Source: CAYRCU01 sp964422865 (lineage in GTDB: Bacteria > Patescibacteriota > Microgenomatia > UBA8517). Taken from it: a stretch of DNA of 26,507 nucleotides. Position numbers and translations under genes: made by a program. Location: assembly GCA_964422865.1 (NCBI GenBank), contig CAYRCU010000013.1, forward strand, positions 1 to 26,507. Direction: 5' to 3'. How positions within the stretch are numbered: position 1 is the first letter of the stretch; each line of letters starts with the position of its first letter. Under the pieces are notes generated by a model. It was not told the origin of the DNA, made no database searches, and saw nothing but the letters and a program-made list of their open reading frames with translations. Below, one piece after another: positions 1 through 7,417 of the stretch.

Positions 1-251
1 AAACTTTTTGCTTGTCTAACTAAGGCTTGAAAATATTTATAAACCTTCTTTCTCTGCCTGAAATTGCTGACCCCTTTTGATTTAAAATATTTATAACCAA
101 CCTCATCAATTTCAGAATAATACTCAAGAAGGACCCATAATTCATCGTCAATGGCACCAGATGTACTTAGACCTTGAATATTTCTTTTGCTTAATTTACT
201 TTTCAAATACCTAGTTATTCTTCGATATTTACCCTTCTTAAACTTAGTCAT
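1..251 (-). CDS. Unknown basic protein, 3' end cut by window edge
   Basis: The reverse strand is open from an ATG at 251 to the window edge: 83 codons with no stop. The product begins MTKFKKGKYRRITRYLKSKL and is very rich in Lys, Arg and Tyr, with an acidic central patch (residues 35-50, containing ELWVLLEYY). I see no signal peptide or membrane segment. I do not recognise the family. The start lies 1 base after the hsdS stop codon, so it is very probably translated from the same message as the restriction-modification genes. Accessory genes in type I loci are often defence or regulatory proteins, but nothing visible assigns a role here. The missing part lies left of the window. Confidence 0.6.
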   Translation of the reverse strand, partial: MTKFKKGKYRRITRYLKSKLSKRNIQGLSTSGAIDDELWVLLEYYSEIDEVGYKYFKSKGVSNFRQRKKVYKYFQALVRQAKS

Positions 252-252
252 A

Positions 253-1560
253 TTAATTCACCAACTCTCCTCTAAAAGCTTTGGCTAAGATTGATTGAGT
301 GAGTTTTTCTACTCTGCTCTCTGCTTGAATTATTTGCTGTTCAACTTTATCTGCAATTCTGAAATATCTCCCTACTACACGAGTAATTTCTTCCATTTCT
401 TCTAGTGGAGGCGATGGAACCGCAATTTGTCTCAGTATTGTTAAATTGATATTTTTTTGCGCAGTCTCAGGTGCATACTGCTCAAGATTACTTTTAAAAG
501 TACTAACAAAATAGTGGAAAAAGCGGGCTTTTTTAATCGGAGGGTAAGGAATAAAACCAACAATGCTATCAGGAAAACAAGCGTCAATTTCCAAGATACC
601 CGAATCGGCAATATTTGCTGCTATTGTGATGCATAAAGTTCCTTTGGGAAATAAACGACTTTGGGCAAGACCTGTTTCGTTATAGGTCTGCTTATATTTT
701 TTTATTTTACCGTTAGACCTAGCTACATCTCCTGTTTGAATAAAAGGGTACTTTCCATCAAATAATTTTGGGTCGTTACGGGGTCTATGTTTGGATTTAC
801 CCCTTGATAATTCTCCTATCTGCTCAAACCTCACCCAAGTCCAACCTTCGGGAATTGATGGCAGCTTCTTACCTAATGATTTATCAACTTGCTCACTAGG
901 CTTAACTTTTATTTTTTTCTTTTGTTTATATCCCTGTATAATCTTTACAAGTTCTTTTGCTGGTTTTATACACTTATTCTTCTCTCTCCATTCCTCAGTC
1001 AATTTGCCTGTGACTGCGGCATTGAGCACTGCTTGGCGGAATTTTTGGATAAGAGATTTTGCTTTTATTATCTTTTCGGAAGATATATTTTGTAACTCTA
1101 ATAAAACATCTATTTTATTAGCAATTTGTACCTGAAGCTTGTAAGGAGCGAGCGGAATTGTCGTTTTGCTTAAATTAGCTATTGTTACTTGGGGTTGTGC
1201 AGTTCCTGTAACGATATCTGATTTTTTTATACTCGACAACGCATAATAGAGATATTTTTTGAACAACAATTTGCTGTTTTTTGGTACTAAAACTAAGGAG
1301 TTATGAGTGATATAGCATTTAGGTGGTGATATATTTATTTTTCCACTATTAGCCCCTCGACACGAAACCATTACTTGCGATTGTTTATAGGTGTACTTAT
1401 CATATTTCCCGATTATTCCGTTTGCACCATAAACAGGATACGGATATTTATCATCTAATTCCTTAACTGAGATATCTTTTCCGTAACTTATATCTACTAA
1501 ACTGGTAAGCAGAGTAGTTTTTAATGAATTATTTATTATTCCCATTTTCAAGTTCTGCAT
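253..1560 (-). CDS. hsdS: Type I restriction-modification specificity subunit HsdS
   Basis: DNA-recognition subunit of a type I restriction-modification enzyme; it directs HsdM and HsdR to a bipartite target. The 435 residues show the usual two-fold layout: a short first target-recognition domain (about 15-145, containing YPVYGANGIIGKY), a first helical spacer (about 148-200, ending FRQAVLNAAVTGKL), a second recognition domain (about 235-385, beginning PEGWTWVRFEQIGEL) and a distal spacer (about 395-435, ending ILAKAFRGEL). Both spacers end in the family's related A-x-x-G-E/K-L signature. The start overlaps the hsdM stop by 32 bases; a second Met at 1545 would cut this to 17 bases, and neither has a clear ribosome binding site. 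The target sequence cannot be read from the protein. Confidence 0.93.
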   Translation of the reverse strand: MQNLKMGIINNSLKTTLLTSLVDISYGKDISVKELDDKYPYPVYGANGIIGKYDKYTYKQSQVMVSCRGANSGKINISPPKCYITHNSLVLVPKNSKLLFKKYLYYALSSIKKSDIVTGTAQPQVTIANLSKTTIPLAPYKLQVQIANKIDVLLELQNISSEKIIKAKSLIQKFRQAVLNAAVTGKLTEEWREKNKCIKPAKELVKIIQGYKQKKKIKVKPSEQVDKSLGKKLPSIPEGWTWVRFEQIGELSRGKSKHRPRNDPKLFDGKYPFIQTGDVARSNGKIKKYKQTYNETGLAQSRLFPKGTLCITIAANIADSGILEIDACFPDSIVGFIPYPPIKKARFFHYFVSTFKSNLEQYAPETAQKNINLTILRQIAVPSPPLEEMEEITRVVGRYFRIADKVEQQIIQAESRVEKLTQSILAKAFRGELVN

Positions 1561-2953
1561 AAATTTTTTCTAAAGATATTGTTGCCTCTTTGAGCTCTGA
1601 TAGCGCGTCCGTTATTAACTCTTCCGGCTCGGGCAAATTGTCCGGGCCTTCTAAATCTTTATCTTTTATCCACTTGAAGCTATCTAGCTTGTAATTATTT
1701 TCCTTTACTTGTTCTATGGAAAACTTTTTCCAGCGGCCTTCTTTGGAATCTTTTTCGTTCCTTTTTGACTGGCCGTTGGGATTATCTCCGTAACATTTTT
1801 CAAACTCCTCAAAATGTTTTGGAGTAAGCGGTCTTTCTTTTTTGGTAATTGAAGGCACATTGGTTCTGGCATCATAAATCCAAACACTTTCAGTGGGTAT
1901 TCCTTTAGTAAAGAAAATGACATTGGCTTTTACCCCCTGGGAGTAGGGAGTAAATGTGCCTCGGGGAAGCCTAAGGATGGTGTGTAAATTACAATCCTGC
2001 ATTAGTATTTTGAAGATTTCTCCGGCTTGGTCGGCAAAAAGTACATTATCAGGCAGAACCACCCCGGCTCTGCCTCCAGGTTTGAGAATAGTTAAGATGT
2101 GCTGGACAAAATTTAACTGTTTATTGCTCGTACCTACTGTAAAATCCTGCCTTTCCGGGATTTGATGAGCGCCTTTAGTGCCAAAAGGAGGATTGGTCAA
2201 GACTACATCAAAGCACTCGCCTCTGTCGGGTGTGTAAATGGAGTCACCCAGGCGAATTTGGGATTCAATTCCATGCAAGTAAAGGTTCATCAGCGCCAAT
2301 CTTCTAGGTCTGGCTACCAGCTCTGTGCCAAAATAAGTCTGCTTTTTAATTCTTTCTAAGTCATCTCTGTTTATTGCCTCGCCAACTGTTTGCAAAAACC
2401 ATTCATAGGCAGAAACTAGAAATCCGCCGGTTCCCGCCGCCGGGTCGCAAACAGTAAACTCTTTTGATTTTCTTGGGTCTGGTTTAATACATTTGACAAT
2501 TGAGTTAATTAAAATCCTTGGAGTAAAGTATTGGCCGGCACCCTTTTTGCCTTCGCTGGCAGACTTTTCCAGTAGACCCTCGTAAGCTTGAGCTTTGACA
2601 TCAATGTTGAGGCCAGTCCAGTTAATTTCATCAATAAGGTCAATTAGTTTTTTAAGGTTTACTGGTTTGGTAAATTTGGAGATGGCTTCGGTAAAGATAT
2701 CACCCAAAAGCCCAGGTTGCTTGGATAGATTTCTGAGCGAATCCGCATAAAAATCAGTTAGCTCTGTTCCTGATTTTTTCTTAAGCTTAGACCAGCCATA
2801 TTCTTGAGGAATATCAATTCCTTTTTCATCGGCCATTTTCAAGAAAAGTAGAAAGGTAAGCTGTTCTACATAATCACCATAATCCATTCCATCGTGGCGA
2901 AGAATATGGCAAAACCCCCATAATTTGTTGACGATATTAACGTTAGCTTGCAT
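1529..2953 (-). CDS. hsdM: Type I restriction-modification DNA methyltransferase HsdM
   Basis: N6-adenine methyltransferase subunit that protects host DNA using S-adenosylmethionine. The N-terminal HsdM helical domain (about 1-130, with IVNKLWGFCHILRHDG and YGDYVEQLTFLLFLKMAD) is followed by the catalytic domain: motif I DPAAGTGGF near residue 170 (cofactor binding) and motif IV NPPF near 254 (catalytic). I chose the Met at 2953, giving 474 residues, because MQANVNIVNKLW matches the usual HsdM start and has a weak AAGAG 9 bases upstream; an in-frame ATG at 2980 would add nine residues. It overlaps hsdR by 11 bases and hsdS by 32, as expected of a coupled operon. Intact, with no missing key residue. 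Confidence 0.95.
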   Translation of the reverse strand: MQANVNIVNKLWGFCHILRHDGMDYGDYVEQLTFLLFLKMADEKGIDIPQEYGWSKLKKKSGTELTDFYADSLRNLSKQPGLLGDIFTEAISKFTKPVNLKKLIDLIDEINWTGLNIDVKAQAYEGLLEKSASEGKKGAGQYFTPRILINSIVKCIKPDPRKSKEFTVCDPAAGTGGFLVSAYEWFLQTVGEAINRDDLERIKKQTYFGTELVARPRRLALMNLYLHGIESQIRLGDSIYTPDRGECFDVVLTNPPFGTKGAHQIPERQDFTVGTSNKQLNFVQHILTILKPGGRAGVVLPDNVLFADQAGEIFKILMQDCNLHTILRLPRGTFTPYSQGVKANVIFFTKGIPTESVWIYDARTNVPSITKKERPLTPKHFEEFEKCYGDNPNGQSKRNEKDSKEGRWKKFSIEQVKENNYKLDSFKWIKDKDLEGPDNLPEPEELITDALSELKEATISLEKIYAELENGNNK

Positions 2954-5660
2954 AAGCGTAAACTCTTGGTATAGCCGCATTTAGCTGGCTAATAAAACTT
3001 GCTAATTTATTATCAAAATCCTGATTTATTCTCTTATAACTACCGCCTCTGTTTACAAAAATCGGCATGGTGTCAAAGTCGCGCTCTTCAATAGTTAAGT
3101 TTTCAATCAAGTGTTTTTTAATAAGTTCTAGCCATTCTTCTTGTTTACTTGTCAGTTTCTTGCCTTCTAATACTTTTTCCATTGCCAGTTCAACTCTCTC
3201 TTTTGCTGAAAGCAGCGGTTCCTTTTTGGCGGCGTGTTTTACCATAGAAATAATATCTGCCAGAGGATATCGGTAAGCTTTTCTCAAGTTGTCTTCAGTA
3301 AATCTTTCTGGACGAGTTTTAAGTGATTGTCTCAGCTCTCTTAGAGCTTGAGTATTCCACTTTTTGGGATTTTCAATCACAATCGAAATTGCCTCTATAT
3401 GCTCTGGATTTTCCTTGACAAATTTTTCAAAGGCGGCAATATAATCATCCGGCTTTAATTCCCGGCCATCAGTAGTGCGGTAAACATACTCCGAAGTGAC
3501 AGTATCTTCTGACTCAATGGCTTTAATAAACTTTCTGGGGGCTTTAGGGTAATTTTTAAGAAGGTTAATAAATTCCTGATTAGTTAGCAGCTTAAGAGTT
3601 GCTGTTCTATTTCTTTCAAGTTCATCCGGCAGTTTTCTTGCATATTCACCAATATCACCACCCGCAATAAATTTGGAGAGCATCTCTCTGCCTTCTGCCG
3701 TGATTGTTTTATCTATCCGTTGCAGTCTTTTAACCAGGCAGCGTGTGTTGTATTCAACATCAACATTGTTGTTTAATTCATCAATTATCTGTTCTAAAGT
3801 TCTAGATGGAGAGAGAGGCGCTTCTTGAGTAATACCTGTTTCCTGCTTGAACGAATCAAGGAGTGTCCCTCCGAAGCAATCAAAAACAGTAAAATGGGTT
3901 TTTGGCGGAGTACTAATACCATTGGGAAAATGTTTGCACAATCTCGTACCTCTTCCCATCATTTGTTCAAACAAAATGCGGGACTTTACCTTGCGCAGGA
4001 AAATAATATTTTCTATAGCAGGAACATCAACACCTGTTGACAACATGTCAACAGTCACCACGATGTGTGGTTCTGGCCTATTTCTAAATTCTTTTATTCT
4101 TTGGAGGGGTCTATCTACCGTTGGTGAACCGGTAATTTTTTGAACAAACGCATCGCCTCGACCAAATATGTCTCTACAAAGGTTAACTATTTGGTCAGCG
4201 TGGGAGGTGTGGGGTAAATCGTTATGGGCAAATATCAAAGTTTTAGGAAAGCGGCTGGTTTCTTTTTCTTGCTCCAATGCATATTTGGCAAACTCCTTAA
4301 TGATTTTACGATTGCTGTCTGGGGAGGTAACCTCTCTTTCTATTTGAGTTGGTTCAAACTGTTTTTCATCTTCAAGTAAATCAAGTTGTTGGACTCCTGT
4401 TTCAGGGTCTATTTCTTCAACTTCTTCACCGGGCTTAATTGTAATTCCTTTCAGTTTTATTCCAGAGTCAATTTTTACAGCGTCATAGTCTACAAGATAG
4501 CCATCTTTAACTGCTTGCTCATAGATATAACGATAAACGATATGTTTGAAATAGCTTGTTGTATGGGCTGCTGGAGTAGCCGTAAGCCCAATTTTTATCG
4601 CATCAAAGTGGTCTAATACCTCCCGCCACTTACTGACTTCTTGAGACGTGTAGCCTCTGTGACACTCATCAGCAATGATAGTATCAAAAGCGTGGATTGG
4701 TATATCAAGTTTACCAGCATCATCTTCAGGGTTATACTCTCCTGTTTCAGAAAACATTCCTTCTCTACCAAAGAGGTTTATTCTCATTCGTTGAATGGTA
4801 CAAACATAGATAAAAACTTGAGTTCCATCAGGTTTGGTTAAATAACTATTAGGCAAGGTGTTAAAGTCAAAATTTTCACCCTCTTCAAGGAAGTTTCTTT
4901 GAAATTTCTGGCTATATACCTGGTAGGTTTGATTGAATTTAAGACCATTTTCTGCCTCATAGGCAGCAAACTCCATTACCGCTTGAGCAGCCAGAGCTTT
5001 TCTGTCTACTAAAAACAATACTCTTTTGCTTGTTCCGGATTTTAACAATCGATATACCAAAGATGTAATCATATACGTCTTACCTGTACCTGTAGCCATT
5101 GCCACCAGCATTGCTCGTTTATTTTCCTGTATTGCAGACTCTATGGATAAAATTGCCTCTTTTTGATAGTAACGGAGCTTAGAATTATCAGGGGGATTAT
5201 TTTTAAACCAATTTGATTTCTTACTTATATCAGAAGATAAATATTCCTCCATGGCTTGAGGAGCATGAAATCTCTGAATTCTCCGGGACCGGCTTTGGGG
5301 GTATCTTAAGTCTTGAAACCAAATTACCTCACCGTTGGTTGAATAAATAAATGGTGTTTTATATCCACCAAAATTGCCCAGTCCTTCCTTCAAGCCTTTA
5401 GCGTAACGCTGAGCTTGAACCAATACGTTTTGCGGTCCCACGGCAAGCTTTTTAGCTTCAACGATTGCTACAGGTTGTCCATGAAGAAACAAAACATAAT
5501 CTGCCGGACCATTATCGGTCATAAATTCTTCTACTGCGGTTTTATGAAGTTGAGAGAAGTCTAATTTTTCGGTGTATGGAATTATCGTACTCCAACCATC
5601 ATCTCTTAGCTGTTTATCTATAAGTTTTTTTCTAGTTTGAAACTCGCTGATTTTTGTCAT
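2943..5660 (-). CDS. hsdR: Type I restriction endonuclease motor/nuclease subunit HsdR
   Basis: ATP-driven translocase and nuclease that cleaves unmodified DNA. Of 905 residues, the N-terminal PD-(D/E)xK nuclease is visible at about 50-90 (D54 and the E68-A-K70 pair in PVAIVEAKK). The superfamily 2 helicase core follows: Walker A ATGTGKT near 189-195, motif II DECH near 333, motif III GLTATP near 360 and motif VI QMMGRGTRL near 565. The rest is the C-terminal R-subunit domain seen in EcoEI-type enzymes, which contacts the methylase. It starts 2 bases after the stop of the small HTH gene and overlaps hsdM by 11 bases. All catalytic motifs are present, so the enzyme should be active. Confidence 0.95.
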   Translation of the reverse strand: MTKISEFQTRKKLIDKQLRDDGWSTIIPYTEKLDFSQLHKTAVEEFMTDNGPADYVLFLHGQPVAIVEAKKLAVGPQNVLVQAQRYAKGLKEGLGNFGGYKTPFIYSTNGEVIWFQDLRYPQSRSRRIQRFHAPQAMEEYLSSDISKKSNWFKNNPPDNSKLRYYQKEAILSIESAIQENKRAMLVAMATGTGKTYMITSLVYRLLKSGTSKRVLFLVDRKALAAQAVMEFAAYEAENGLKFNQTYQVYSQKFQRNFLEEGENFDFNTLPNSYLTKPDGTQVFIYVCTIQRMRINLFGREGMFSETGEYNPEDDAGKLDIPIHAFDTIIADECHRGYTSQEVSKWREVLDHFDAIKIGLTATPAAHTTSYFKHIVYRYIYEQAVKDGYLVDYDAVKIDSGIKLKGITIKPGEEVEEIDPETGVQQLDLLEDEKQFEPTQIEREVTSPDSNRKIIKEFAKYALEQEKETSRFPKTLIFAHNDLPHTSHADQIVNLCRDIFGRGDAFVQKITGSPTVDRPLQRIKEFRNRPEPHIVVTVDMLSTGVDVPAIENIIFLRKVKSRILFEQMMGRGTRLCKHFPNGISTPPKTHFTVFDCFGGTLLDSFKQETGITQEAPLSPSRTLEQIIDELNNNVDVEYNTRCLVKRLQRIDKTITAEGREMLSKFIAGGDIGEYARKLPDELERNRTATLKLLTNQEFINLLKNYPKAPRKFIKAIESEDTVTSEYVYRTTDGRELKPDDYIAAFEKFVKENPEHIEAISIVIENPKKWNTQALRELRQSLKTRPERFTEDNLRKAYRYPLADIISMVKHAAKKEPLLSAKERVELAMEKVLEGKKLTSKQEEWLELIKKHLIENLTIEERDFDTMPIFVNRGGSYKRINQDFDNKLASFISQLNAAIPRVYAYAS

Positions 5661-5662
5661 AT

Positions 5663-5848
5663 TTAGCCTTTATTAATTAACTTTAATATATCCTCTTTTT
5701 TGTACTTCCGTATTCTTTTCTCACCAATCCTGACTGCTGTAAGGATCCCTTTTTTATCCCAAATCCTAAGCGTATTAGGGTGAACTTTGAGAATCTCACA
5801 GGCTTCTTTGAGGGTAATTAGCTCCGGTATTTTTGTATTTTTAGCCAT
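5663..5848 (-). CDS. Small MerR/excisionase-type helix-turn-helix protein
   Basis: A 61-residue protein made almost entirely of one winged helix-turn-helix of the MerR/excisionase kind: ITLKEACEILKVHPNTLRIW forms the helix-turn-helix, and the RIGEKRIRKYKKEDILK part is the wing and following helix. It should bind DNA and has no effector domain. It is the first gene of the restriction-modification operon, 2 bases before hsdR, so the simplest role is autoregulation of that operon. A role as the excisionase (recombination directionality factor) of a lost element is an alternative, given the nearby tRNA gene and pseudogene. Family assignment is firm, function is inferred. Confidence 0.8.
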   Translation of the reverse strand: MAKNTKIPELITLKEACEILKVHPNTLRIWDKKGILTAVRIGEKRIRKYKKEDILKLINKG

Positions 5849-5865
5849 AAAACTTACCTACCATT

Positions 5866-5879
5866 TGATAACAGTATCA
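5866..5879. promoter_or_regulatory. Candidate operator palindrome before the HTH-hsd operon
   Basis: TGATA-ACAG-TATCA is a perfect 5-bp inverted repeat with a 4-base centre, 17 bases upstream of the HTH gene start. Its position in the presumed promoter of an operon led by a DNA-binding protein makes it a plausible autoregulatory site. Short AT-rich palindromes occur by chance, so this is weak. I could not pick a convincing -35/-10 pair around it. Confidence 0.25.
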
Positions 5880-5937
5880 TATAACAACTTGGGATGTCTT
5901 ACAAAAACTGTTTTAATTTAGTTTTAATATTAATTTA

Positions 5938-6511
5938 GGATTAGAGATAAAGTATATTTATCCTCAAAACCTAGAAAGAATAGGTGGAAGAGTAAAAGTA
6001 ATTGTCAACTTAAAAGAAAGCATTAAGCGCTTTGGTTTAGTCGACTCGATTATTATTAACTCCGTTCCCAATAAGATTTTGTTTGTTCATATTTGCCTCC
6101 ACCAAAAAAGGCCTACGTCTGAAAGTTGCCAAAGAATTGGGTTTTGAAGAAATCCCGATGGTTTACCTTAAAATCTCTGACCCACAAAAGGAAAAAAGGC
6201 TCAATATTCGGCTTAATAAGAATGCCAGCGACTGGGATTATGACCTCTTGGGTCAATTTGATGAGACTTTCCTTTCTGGGGTTGGTTTTTCTTCTGAAGA
6301 GCTGGATGACATTTTTGATATTGATATCCTGGAACAGTTTGACCCTCAAAAAGAATTGGAAAAGTTTGATATCAAGAAAATAAAAACCAGCATTAAAAAT
6401 GCAGAGAAGCTATTCCAAGACGCTGTTGGTTGCCTAAGAAATTCAGAACCAAAGCACCACACCGACTGTGAATATTGTACTTGGTTGAAATATCTTAATG
6501 AATTTGATTAG
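5938..6511 (+). pseudogene. Frameshifted ParB/Srx-like domain remnant with a nuclease-like tail
   Basis: Two frames together read as one ParB/sulfiredoxin-like N-terminal domain of the kind found beside phage and mobile-element methylases. The first frame (from about 5938, no start codon, stop just upstream) reads LKESIKRFGLVDSIIINSVP and then HQKR. The second frame (open from 6083 to the TAG at 6509-6511) continues RLKVAKELGFEEIPMVYL, then RLNKNASDWDYDLL and FSSEELDDIFDIDIL. The junction near 6100-6120 falls where the family normally has GGHQRLK, so a small net insertion broke the gene. The last 45 residues (from about 6373, with CEYCTWLKYL) do not look like ParB and resemble the Cys-containing tail of PD-(D/E)XK nucleases; that part is a guess. 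ParB-like remnant: fairly sure. Dead: likely, since it lacks a start. Confidence 0.65.
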
Positions 6512-6584
6512 CAAGATTTTTAAAAATTTTTGCGTTTTTCTTCTACTTTTTATCCTTAAAGACCACCTGCTCTTGGCGGAGTAT

Positions 6585-6598
6585 AAGCAAGCTTGCTT
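6585..6598. repeat. 14-bp perfect palindrome
   Basis: AAGCAAGCTTGCTT reads the same on both strands. It lies in the 195-base stretch between the ParB remnant and the tRNA, which holds no supportable gene. It may be a protein-binding site or chance; nothing else points to a function. Confidence 0.4.
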
Positions 6599-6641
6599 TT
6601 CGCTTCTCACTCAAAGTAAAAAAACCAGGCTGGAATGTGCT

Positions 6642-6670
6642 CGCGGCGCGTCCCATCGCCGCGAATTTTT
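6642..6670 (+). terminator. Candidate intrinsic terminator, plus strand
   Basis: CGCGGCG at 6642-6648 pairs perfectly with CGCCGCG at 6657-6663 around an 8-base loop, followed at once by AATTTTT. The stem is far richer in GC than its surroundings. Read on the plus strand it has the form of a Rho-independent terminator and would stop transcription coming from the ParB-remnant side before it runs into the tRNA-Gln gene antisense. On the minus strand the stem is not followed by a T run. Confidence 0.45.
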
Positions 6671-6706
6671 CCAAATTTCCAGACTCCATTTTTAATTTTT
6701 AATCTG

Positions 6707-6777
6707 CTGCGGGACAGGGATTTGAACCCCGATTTCTGCTTCCAGAGAGCAGCGTGCTACCATTACACCATCCCGCA
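6707..6777 (-). tRNA. tRNA-Gln (anticodon CUG)
   Basis: The 71-nt sequence folds into a full cloverleaf: acceptor TGCGGGA/TCCCGCA (7 pairs), D arm GTGT/GCAC around AATGGTA, anticodon stem CTGCT/AGCAG with loop CTCTGGA, and T arm CGGGG/CCCTG around TTCAAAT. The anticodon CTG is at 6743-6745. U1-A72 and discriminator G73 are tRNA-Gln identity features. No CCA is encoded (the next bases are CAG), so the CCA-adding enzyme at 18160-19518 is needed for maturation. Its 3' end faces the restriction-modification cassette. Confidence 0.93.
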
Positions 6778-6799
6778 ATGTTTGTGTGACGGTGGGTAT

Positions 6800-6829
6800 A
6801 TTTTAGCTTAATCGTGCTAGAATTACCAA
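6800..6829 (-). promoter_or_regulatory. Candidate tRNA-Gln promoter
   Basis: On the minus strand TTGGTA (6824-6829) and TAAAAT (6800-6805) are separated by 18 bases, and the -10 ends 22 bases before the tRNA. The -35 partly abuts the oppositely oriented -10 of the HAD gene, so the two divergent promoters would compete for the same DNA. Confidence 0.4.
6815..6823 (+). promoter_or_regulatory. Extended -10 promoter of the HAD gene (leaderless)
   Basis: TGcTAGAAT is an extended -10 element ending 10 bases before the ATG at 6834, with no Shine-Dalgarno in between. Initiation 6-8 bases downstream would put the 5' end of the mRNA within a few bases of the start codon. The identical nonamer precedes dtd at the other end of the window. 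Confidence 0.5.
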
Positions 6830-6833
6830 AGTT

Positions 6834-7400
6834 ATGAACACACTTGAGGAATTTTTGAAGGATAAAAGTTATATTATTTTTGATTTTGACAGAACAATTG
6901 CAAAAATTGAGGTTGATTGGGATGAGTGGAAACACGGAGTATATGATTTAATTTCTTCCTTTGAGGTTAATTTTGAGCCATTGGAGACTGTAGATAAAAC
7001 GATTAATAAATATATAAAAAAATACGGTAAGGATTTGCGTGACAGGTTTTGTGAATTCAGCCGTGATTTTGAACTTGAAAACTCCCAAGGGTTTATTGAA
7101 AACAGAGGATTAACGGATTTTATTAAAAATAACAGCACTCACACAAAATATATTTTTACGTCCAATTCGCGTGATCTTGTAACAAAATATTTAAAAGAAA
7201 TGGGGTTGTATGAGAATTTTGAAAAAATTGTTACCAGAGATGATGTTTTTTATATAAAACCTAATCCTGAAGGATTTGATCTAATTTATGACAAACGGCA
7301 GGGAAAGGAAAAATACATAATGATTGGCGACCGTGATGCGGATCGCGCGGCTTCGGAGAGTTATGGCATTGACTTTCTGCTAGTGACGGAAATTTTTTGA
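6834..7400 (+). CDS. HAD-superfamily phosphatase
   Basis: A 188-residue haloacid dehalogenase-type hydrolase, probably a phosphomonoesterase. Motif I is FDFDRT (nucleophile D17, acid/base D19), motif II is the Ser/Thr in YIFTSNSRD, motif III is the Lys of IKPNPEGF, and motif IV is GDRDADR, which binds Mg. A helical cap of about 90 residues sits between motifs I and II, as in phosphoglycolate phosphatase-like (subclass I) enzymes; the substrate cannot be told. It stands alone on the plus strand, diverging from tRNA-Gln and converging with the phosphoribosyltransferase gene. It ends in TGA, evidence for a standard stop-codon assignment. Confidence 0.85.
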   Translation: MNTLEEFLKDKSYIIFDFDRTIAKIEVDWDEWKHGVYDLISSFEVNFEPLETVDKTINKYIKKYGKDLRDRFCEFSRDFELENSQGFIENRGLTDFIKNNSTHTKYIFTSNSRDLVTKYLKEMGLYENFEKIVTRDDVFYIKPNPEGFDLIYDKRQGKEKYIMIGDRDADRAASESYGIDFLLVTEIF

Positions 7401-7417
7401 TGAACGGGTCAGGCGAG

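Noticed and set aside
791..1135. 114-residue plus-strand frame inside hsdS
   Set aside because: Shadow of hsdS, with no family resemblance.
6498..6695. 65-residue plus-strand frame after the ParB remnant
   Set aside because: Runs through the palindrome and the terminator-like hairpin; composition is not protein-like and there is no start signal.
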